Source of the DNA: Candidatus Nomurabacteria bacterium
GTDB lineage: Bacteria; Patescibacteriota; Saccharimonadia; Saccharimonadales; Saccharimonadaceae
DNA length: 43,163 nucleotides
NCBI GenBank assembly: GCA_031262695.1
Contig: JAISHF010000005.1
Span: 1-43,163, forward strand
Direction of reading: 5' to 3'
Shown here one piece after another: positions 39,093 through 43,163 of the stretch (within the stretch, counting starts at the first letter, position 1; each line of letters starts with the position of its first letter). The position numbers and the translations under genes are program-made. The notes under the pieces are model-generated. The model saw only the letters and a list, made by a program, of their open reading frames with translations, had not been told where the DNA came from and searched no databases.

Positions 39093-39992
39093 TTAGTTGA
39101 TAGAGTTTTCAACTTTCAGGCCGGCGCCCATAGTGGTAGAAATGGTGACGCTTTTGACGAAAACACCTTTGATACTGGCTGGCTTTTGCGATTTTAGGCT
39201 CTCTAAGAAGGCGTTATAGTTGTCAAGGAGTTTGTCGGCGCCGAAACTGACTTTGCCGATGGCAAGGTGGACGATTGACTGCTTGTCAACGCGGTATTCC
39301 GAGCGGCCAGCCTTAGTCTCCTTGATGGCTTTGAGGACATCACCGGCAACAGTGCCGCTCTTTGGGTTTGGCATCAAGCCCTTGGGCCCGAGGGTGCGGG
39401 CGAATTTGCTGAGTTTTGGCATGCCGGCAGGATTGGTCACGAGGACGTCAAAGTTGATAATACCTTTGGTGAGATTATTGGTAATTTCGCTTTCGCCAGC
39501 GATGTCAGCACCTGCACTGATAGCTTCTTTGGCTTGATCGTCAGGGACAAAAGCAGCAACGACGATTTTGCGGCCAGTGCCATGTGGTAGACTGACAGTG
39601 GCACGGATATTTTGGTCGGCTTGCCTAGGGTCAACGGACAAATTGGCATGAACCTCTACGCTAGCGTCAAATTTGACATAGGAGTTCTTGATGGCGAGCT
39701 CAAACGCCTCTTTTGGTGCATAAACTTTGGTCAGATCAAGGTTTTTGACGGCGTTGCGGTAGTTTTTGCCGCGGCGTTCAATCTTAGGGCGGGGAACTGG
39801 CTTGACACCGGCTGGTTTTTCTTCGGTCTCTTTGGCTTCGGCGACTTTGGCTTTACGCTCGGCCTCGGCTGCAACTTCTTCAATGACTTTCTTGCTGCGT
39901 TTGCCTGATTTGGCAAAAGTTTCGGTGGTTTCCACGACTTCTTCGGTTGGAGTCTCAATTATCTCGGTTGTCTTAGCGATTTCTTCGCTCAT
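39093..39992 (-). CDS. rplA: 50S ribosomal protein uL1 with acidic N-terminal extension
   Basis: 299 residues against about 230 normally. The first 70 are a Glu/Thr/Lys-rich extension (TTEIIETPTEEVVETTETF..). The L1 core follows from RGKNYRNAVKNLDLTKVYAPKEAFELA, with FVPDDQAKEAISAGAD, TNPAGMPKLSKFARTLGPKGLMPNPKSGTV and KGVFVKSVTISTTMGAGLKV. rplK, its usual partner upstream, is absent from this locus. SD AAAGGA. Confidence 0.95.
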   Translation of the reverse strand: MSEEIAKTTEIIETPTEEVVETTETFAKSGKRSKKVIEEVAAEAERKAKVAEAKETEEKPAGVKPVPRPKIERRGKNYRNAVKNLDLTKVYAPKEAFELAIKNSYVKFDASVEVHANLSVDPRQADQNIRATVSLPHGTGRKIVVAAFVPDDQAKEAISAGADIAGESEITNNLTKGIINFDVLVTNPAGMPKLSKFARTLGPKGLMPNPKSGTVAGDVLKAIKETKAGRSEYRVDKQSIVHLAIGKVSFGADKLLDNYNAFLESLKSQKPASIKGVFVKSVTISTTMGAGLKVENSIN

Positions 39993-40048
39993 TTTATCCT
40001 TTCGTGGTACAAACGCTTTGCAGCTCCCACATTAACTTATATATTTAT

Positions 40049-40077
40049 ATTATAGCACACGGGGTTGCAAAATGCAA
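40049..40077 (-). promoter_or_regulatory. Promoter of rplA
   Basis: TTGCAT, 17 nt, TATAAT on the minus strand. Confidence 0.65.
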
Positions 40078-40080
40078 GAA

Positions 40081-40108
40081 TAAAGGGCCAGATAAATCTG
40101 ACCCTTTA
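40081..40108 (-). terminator. Terminator of the Spo0A-C gene
   Basis: TAAAGGG.CAGAT / ATCTG.CCCTTTA stem with one mismatch, 6 nt after the stop codon. Confidence 0.75.
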
Positions 40109-40113
40109 TAGTT

Positions 40114-40563
40114 TTAGGCGGATTTTGTCGCGGGCTGGATATATTTATGCTCCATCTGGATTTTATCGGCAATTGTGGCAATAAACTCGCTGTTGGTCGG
40201 TTTGTCCTTCTCAAATGAGATGGTGTAGCCGAAGACATCTTCCCAGAATGCGTGGCTGCCGCGTACATAGGACACCTCTACGGCGTGGCGAATGGCGCGC
40301 TCAACACGGCTCCCCGTGGTCTTGAACTCATTCGCGATGGTGGGATAAAGTTTTTTCGTGATTGAGTCCAATATCTCGTCGTCTTCAACGGCAAGAACGA
40401 TAGCTCGGCGAGCATAGCGGTAACCCTTAATGTGTGCAGGAATGCCGAGTTCACGGAAAATTTCGCCTACGCGGAGTTCAGTTGTCGGGTCGGGGTTCAC
40501 GGATTCAACAGTGAAGTTTGTAGTAGCGACCGCTGTAATGGTTTCAGTAGTTTTCTCAGACAT
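40114..40563 (-). CDS. Stand-alone Spo0A C-terminal DNA-binding domain protein
   Basis: 149 residues. Residues 32-140 align end to end with the Spo0A effector domain: ELGIPAHIKGYRYARRAI, DSITKKLYPTIANEF, the recognition-helix block TTGSRVERAIRHAVEV, then FGYTISF and KPTNSEFIATIADKIQMEHK. By eye roughly half the positions are identical to Bacillus subtilis Spo0A. The receiver domain is replaced by a 30-residue Thr-rich tail, so control by phosphorylation in cis is impossible. AGGAGG stands 8 nt before ATG. It is transcribed from promoter/leader copy C, which has a Spo0A-box-like TGCCGAA. No sporulation genes are in the window. Transfer from a Firmicute is plausible. Confidence 0.93.
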   Translation of the reverse strand: MSEKTTETITAVATTNFTVESVNPDPTTELRVGEIFRELGIPAHIKGYRYARRAIVLAVEDDEILDSITKKLYPTIANEFKTTGSRVERAIRHAVEVSYVRGSHAFWEDVFGYTISFEKDKPTNSEFIATIADKIQMEHKYIQPATKSA

Positions 40564-40711
40564 AAGTGGTTCCTCCTAAAAAATTTACGCACCCTGTTTA
40601 CCAAGTTCCCGATGCACAAGCAAAGGGGCTGGGGGGGGGTGATTATTTGCCCACACCCAGCTTATACTTCCATTATATCACACTTATGCCTAAAAGTCAA
40701 TAGTTTCGGCA
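40564..40711 (-). promoter_or_regulatory. Promoter/leader repeat, copy C
   Basis: TGCCGAA (40711-40705), TTGACT (40700-40695), 17-nt spacer, TATAAT (40677-40672), then a leader with CTGGGTGTGGG / C9-CCAG stem (C9 at 40639-40631). The ACCTC/GAGGT hairpin is missing. Ends in AGGAGG. Confidence 0.88.
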
Positions 40712-40728
40712 GATTTTGTGCAAAAAGC

Positions 40729-40758
40729 TTGTCTTAGTAGCGGTGGATGTGTTATATT
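40729..40758 (+). promoter_or_regulatory. Promoter of nuclease 2
   Basis: TTGTCT, 18-nt spacer, TATATT, 7 nt before ATG. It is divergent from copy C, with only 17 bp between the Spo0A-box-like site and this -35. Confidence 0.6.
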
Positions 40759-40765
40759 AAAAGGC

Positions 40766-41152
40766 ATGGATAAGATTCGCATTCCAGATGGCTACAAGCC
40801 AGAGTTGCATGAAATTGAAGTGGCGAAAATATTGGTGGGGCGTTTTGATTGTGAGATTGAGTTTTTGCGGCCATCTAATTCTTATAAAGTTTCTACGCCT
40901 GACATTGAGATGAGAGGTCAGCTTTGGGAGATTAAAAGCCCGCTTGGTTGCGCTAAGCATACTATTCAAGAGCAATTTAAGCGTTCGTCTAAACAGTCTT
41001 GCAATATTATTATAGATGGCCAGCGAAGCAAGCGGTCAGATGAGGATCTCGTAAAAGATATACAAAAAGAGATAAAATTGCATAAAACAAAACGCAGGGT
41101 GCTGTTTATTACGAAAGATAAAAAAGTGCTTGACATGGGTAAACGAGGTTGA
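40766..41152 (+). CDS. Stand-alone CdiA-C-like (BECR-fold) nuclease, module 2
   Basis: 128 residues from the ATG at 40766 (a longer frame would start inside the promoter). The core TPDIEMRGQLWEIKSPLGCAKHTIQEQFKRSSKQSCNIIID fits the CdiA C-terminal RNase pattern better than the module 1 copy. Candidate catalytic residues are Asp46, Glu55, Lys57 and Lys64. The C-terminal KRRVLFITKDKKVLDM strand closes the fold. No secretion signal or fused delivery domain. The two copies share D-I-x5-WEIK and the QS-N-I-I-x-D strand but differ elsewhere, so they are old paralogues or separate acquisitions. A consensus promoter overlaps its last codons. Confidence 0.72.
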   Translation: MDKIRIPDGYKPELHEIEVAKILVGRFDCEIEFLRPSNSYKVSTPDIEMRGQLWEIKSPLGCAKHTIQEQFKRSSKQSCNIIIDGQRSKRSDEDLVKDIQKEIKLHKTKRRVLFITKDKKVLDMGKRG

Positions 41153-41158
41153 TATAAT
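41130..41158 (+). promoter_or_regulatory. Consensus promoter overlapping the nuclease 2 stop codon
   Basis: TTGACA, exactly 17 nt, TATAAT: both boxes are perfect. TTGACA is read as codons of the nuclease. Confidence 0.85.
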
Positions 41159-41164
41159 ACAGAT

Positions 41165-41248
41165 GTAGAAAGACCAGGCAGCCCTGATTGGGCAGTCGGA
41201 GGAGTATTCTACAAAATAATACAAAAGCCTCCGTTTTGGAGGTTTTTT
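41165..41248 (+). ncRNA. Candidate small structured RNA downstream of nuclease 2
   Basis: About 84 nt from the predicted start to a terminator (CCTCC-GTTTT-GGAGG then T6, 41228-41248). TGTAGAA (41164-41170) pairs with TTCTACA (41207-41213) to close a domain that contains GAC..GTC and GCCC-TGATT-GGGC. No ORF. Not recognised as SRP, 6S, tmRNA or RNase P. Confidence 0.65.
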
Positions 41249-41277
41249 GGTTTGCATGGCAGAAATGCAAGCGCGAA

Positions 41278-41312
41278 CCCCACGCACGGCTTGGGTGAGC
41301 CGTGGGCGGGGT
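41278..41312 (-). terminator. GC-rich hairpin after module 2 gene 2
   Basis: CCCCACGCACGGCT pairs with AGCCGTGGGCGGGG (two mismatches), loop TGGGTG-type. Only a short T run follows on minus, so termination may be partial. A smaller TTGCAT/ATGCAA hairpin (41252-41270) lies next to it. Confidence 0.6.
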
Positions 41313-41327
41313 GGTTGAGAAGGCAGA

Positions 41328-41771
41328 TTAAACCTCATAAGAAAGTATTTTTGAGTGCTTGATTTGGCCAGCTTTATTGTAGTAGACTCTCACGATAATG
41401 TTCAGGCTCTCACCTTCAGATGATTTAGTATAGAGTTCAGCGTTATCTATCCAGTAGATTGCACCATCATCTTTGGCTTCAACTTGAACGTTGTGTTGCG
41501 ACGGATGAATTATCGGCAAAAGGGTAGTCACGTTACCGATGCGTGTGGGCATTAAGGTTGTGTAGCTAGGCCGATAGCTTTTGCTGCGGATGTATGCTTG
41601 TTTTTTGACGTCTTTGTGCCGGTAGGCAAGCGCGCGGTACAATGCTTGGATTGGCATAGCGAGCAGAATGCCGACGAGTATCAGCAACAAGACGATACAG
41701 GCGAGTGTGATAACGCCAACGACACCCGCAAGGATACCGCTGTGAAAGAACATCTCGAAGAACCATGACAT
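41328..41771 (-). CDS. Membrane-anchored protein, module 2 gene 2
   Basis: 147 residues. One or two N-terminal TM segments (FFHSGILAGVVGVITLACIVLLLILVGILLAM) are followed by a basic linker (YRHKDVKKQAYIRSKSY) and a small beta-rich soluble domain (VQVEAKDDGAIYWIDNAELYT..LNIIVRVYYNKAGQIKHSKILSY). No family recognised. AAAGGAGG is 8 nt before ATG. Expressed from promoter/leader copy D. It sits in the same slot as 16824-17303 of module 1, but the two proteins show no clear similarity. Confidence 0.62.
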   Translation of the reverse strand: MSWFFEMFFHSGILAGVVGVITLACIVLLLILVGILLAMPIQALYRALAYRHKDVKKQAYIRSKSYRPSYTTLMPTRIGNVTTLLPIIHPSQHNVQVEAKDDGAIYWIDNAELYTKSSEGESLNIIVRVYYNKAGQIKHSKILSYEV

Positions 41772-41914
41772 AGTGAAATCCTCCTTTTATAAAAAGTGCA
41801 CGCCCACTTGCATAATTACCTCGTAGAGGTGCTGGGGGGGGGTGATTATTTGTCCACACCCAGCTTATATTTCCATTATATCACACTCGTGCTTAAAAGT
41901 CAATAGTTTTGGCA
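41772..41914 (-). promoter_or_regulatory. Promoter/leader repeat, copy D
   Basis: TGCCAAA (41914-41908), TTGACT (41903-41898), 17-nt spacer, TATAAT (41880-41875), a leader with GCTGGG/CCCAGC stem, C9 tract (41842-41834), ACCTC-TAC-GAGGT hairpin, GTGGGCGTG box shared with copies A and B, and AAAGGAGG. Confidence 0.88.
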
Positions 41915-42144
41915 GATTTTATGCAAAATATGTTGTTTTGCTGCATTTCCACGATTTTTTATAAACTTTTCTACCTCTATCCCCTCTTGGGGTCAGGATA
42001 AACATAACCGTTGACACTTATGCTTAGTTTAATTTGACATTATGATATTGTGTGTTTGTGGGGTCGGTGCGAGCATTTCGTGGAGAGGTGGAGACTTCAG
42101 GAAACGGCTAGTATAGGTAGTCATAAAGTCTAGAAAGGAGGCTA

Positions 42145-42237
42145 ATGAAACTCTTAAATGCAAAAGTTTTGTGTTTTCGGTTTATCATTACGGCTCAGTT
42201 CTGGCGGAAACGCCGAAAAAACACTAACCGCAAATAG
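42145..42237 (+). CDS. Possible 30-codon peptide in the region upstream of 23S rRNA
   Basis: ATG preceded by AAAGGAGG gives MKLLNAKVLCFRFIITAQF then a very basic tail (WRKRRKNTNRK). A hydrophobic start and basic end are seen in type I toxins and leader peptides. Its last codons lie in the stem of a hairpin that terminates a convergent RNA. No clear plus-strand promoter was found (two TTGACA boxes at 42011 and 42034 lack a good -10), so it may not be expressed. Confidence 0.35.
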   Translation: MKLLNAKVLCFRFIITAQFWRKRRKNTNRK

Positions 42238-42289
42238 CGGTTAGTGTCCCACAAGTAGATAGCCATCACCTATACTGGTGGCTCTCTAT
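42215..42289 (-). ncRNA. Candidate small RNA antisense to the 30-codon ORF
   Basis: Minus-strand TTGTTT (42324-42319), 17 nt and TATAAT (42301-42296) would start an RNA near 42289. It has a hairpin AGCCA..TGGCT, then an 11-bp perfect terminator stem ACACTAACCGC/GCGGTTAGTGT (42247-42221) followed by T6. The last 20 nt or so are antisense to the end of the ORF at 42145-42237. Confidence 0.55.
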
Positions 42290-42354
42290 AAGATTATTAT
42301 ATCAAAGCCATAACCGAAAAACAAGGCTTGATTTAAAAAAGTGGCGAAAAGGTC

Positions 42355-42383
42355 TTGCAATGGGTGAATTTGTGTGCTATACT
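42355..42383 (+). promoter_or_regulatory. Promoter of the 23S rRNA gene
   Basis: TTGCAA, 17-nt spacer, TATACT. The start near 42390 begins GACACTC, which can pair with GTGTC at 42471-42475 to close a leader domain of about 85 nt. Confidence 0.7.
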
Positions 42384-42560
42384 CATTCCAGACACTCAAG
42401 TTTGCGGAGACAAACCTCTGGGTTTTATGAGTTCGCGAAGTTCACGCGATGGCAGTTATAAAAAGTATCGGTGTCTGTTTGGCGGCTCATTTTTAAGAAA
42501 TTTTACAATTTAGATTAGAAATTAAGACGGAGACTAGTTTAACTAGTCACGTCAATGCAT

Positions 42561-43163
42561 ATGAAAAGATACAAAAGCGCATTAATAGTGGATGCCTTGA
42601 TGTGTATTACCGATGAAGGACGTAGTAGTCTGCGATAAGCTTTGGGGAGCCGACAACGGGCTTTGATCCAGAGATTTCCGAATGGGGAAACCCAATGCGA
42701 GTTATGTCGCATTATCACACTCTGAACACATAGGAGTGGCGAATGGGAACCAGCCGAACTGAATCATCTTAGTAGGTTGAGGAAAAGAGAATAAACAATG
42801 ATTCTCGGAGTAGTGGCGAGCGAAACGGGAGAAACCTAAACTTTTTGAGTTCTTATATTTATATAAGTATGGCTTTACGGCCAATGCTTGAAAGGGGTTG
42901 CGAAATTACATAATTTTTATGTTAAGCGTTTCAATTTGGAATGTTTAGCATAAAAACCAACAGCGTAAACTGAGTGGATAAAGTGCATAGTTGTTAGCTG
43001 AAGGGCCTGGAATGGCTCGCGATACAGCGTGAAAGTCGTGTAAGCGAAAACAACTTTTGCAATTATATATGTTTTTTCAAGTAGGACGGGGCACGAGAAA
43101 CCCTGTTTGAATCCGGCAGGACCACCTGCCAAGGTTAAATATGATACACAATCGATAGCGAAC
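42561..43163 (+). rRNA. 23S ribosomal RNA, 5' part
   Basis: The 5' domain is recognisable: AGTGGATGCC, CGATGAAGGACGT, TCTGCGATAAGC, GATTTCCGAATGGGGAAACC, GTAGTGGCGAGCGAAACGGG and AATCCGGCAGGACCACCTGC match bacterial 23S in order. No intron is seen in this first 600 nt. The start is placed by analogy with E. coli and may be off by several bases. The gene runs past the window end. Confidence 0.93.

Larger units (their letters stand above)
41915..42354. other. Intergenic region upstream of the 23S promoter
   Basis: No 16S rRNA and no gene over 30 codons. It contains CCCC-TCTT-GGGG near 41982, two TTGACA boxes, a structured stretch with AGACTT/AAGTCT pairing (about 42094-42130), the 30-codon ORF, a GGCG-GAAA-CGCC hairpin (42203-42214), and the minus-strand small RNA. 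Confidence 0.6.

Noticed and set aside
41165-41248. Signal recognition particle RNA
   Set aside because: A CCAGG and later GGAGGA are present, but the conserved asymmetric loop and GGAA-type tetraloop of the SRP Alu-less helix are not.
41915-42560. 16S rRNA, tmRNA or RNase P RNA upstream of 23S
   Set aside because: None of the conserved cores were found, and the interval is too short for 16S.
42561-43163. Intron in the 5' part of 23S rRNA
   Set aside because: Conserved blocks follow one another at normal spacing through the last base of the window.

Overview
The window is a chromosomal segment of a small, gene-dense, Gram-positive-type bacterium that uses the standard code: many genes stop at TGA and Trp is TGG. 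The gene set is an LPxTG surface protein, a sortase, a minimal glycolysis/pentose set, Cys-free zinc-less versions of several ribosomal proteins, and a 23S rRNA gene with its own promoter and no 16S beside it. This best fits Patescibacteria/CPR, most likely a Saccharibacteria (TM7) relative. The lineage call is an inference from gene content and style, not from a database match.

Layout. 1-400: C-terminus of an LPVTG protein with a Pro-Thr-Glu repeat, then tRNA-Gly(CCC). 401-6362 (minus): surface protein, tyrS, tgt, metG, tatD. 6465-9588 (plus): gap, rpiB, rpe-like, pfkB-type kinase. 9696-10856 (minus): pgi. 10903-13259: membrane protein, small protein, and a disulfide-reductase-fold flavoprotein without its cysteines. 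13311-15728: tRNA-fMet, truB, rpmA, RNA methyltransferase. 15790-17440: accessory module 1. 17518-22529 (plus): flippase-like protein, a 25-codon mini-ORF, xseA, xseB, envelope protein, a degenerate histidine-kinase/receiver pair, recO. 22590-26811 (minus): topA and a priA split into two cistrons. 26905-27500: a small membrane protein behind the module-type promoter. 27520-30897: ABC exporter, tRNA-Thr, rpmG, tig. 31056-40077 (minus): rpsI, rplM, rplQ, rpoA, rpsD, rpsK, rpsM, rpmJ, infA, sortase, secY, rplL, rplJ, a coiled-coil membrane protein, rplA. 40114-41914: accessory module 2. 42355-43163: promoter, leader and start of 23S rRNA.

The most striking content is two accessory modules with the same architecture. 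Each has a leftward gene behind a near-identical sigma70 promoter and G9-containing leader, then a divergent stand-alone CdiA-C-like nuclease. A perfect-spacing promoter overlaps the end of the nuclease gene and fires into a short hairpin RNA, and a second leftward small membrane-protein gene follows behind another copy of the same promoter/leader. In module 2 the first leftward gene is an isolated Spo0A C-terminal DNA-binding domain. The shared promoters carry TGCCRAA next to the -35 box, which resembles the Spo0A target box. A testable reading is a small Spo0A-type regulon, autoregulated, in a lineage with no sporulation.

Other genome-wide habits are visible. TATAAT-type boxes stand 6-7 nt before ATG in about a dozen genes, so leaderless mRNAs look common. 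Neighbouring genes are often joined by TAATG or ATGA overlaps. Palindromic or promoter-repeat DNA is inserted in frame in core enzymes (tatD, metG, tgt, truB). rplJ and rplL each have a 20-nt hairpin between Shine-Dalgarno and AUG, with identical geometry.
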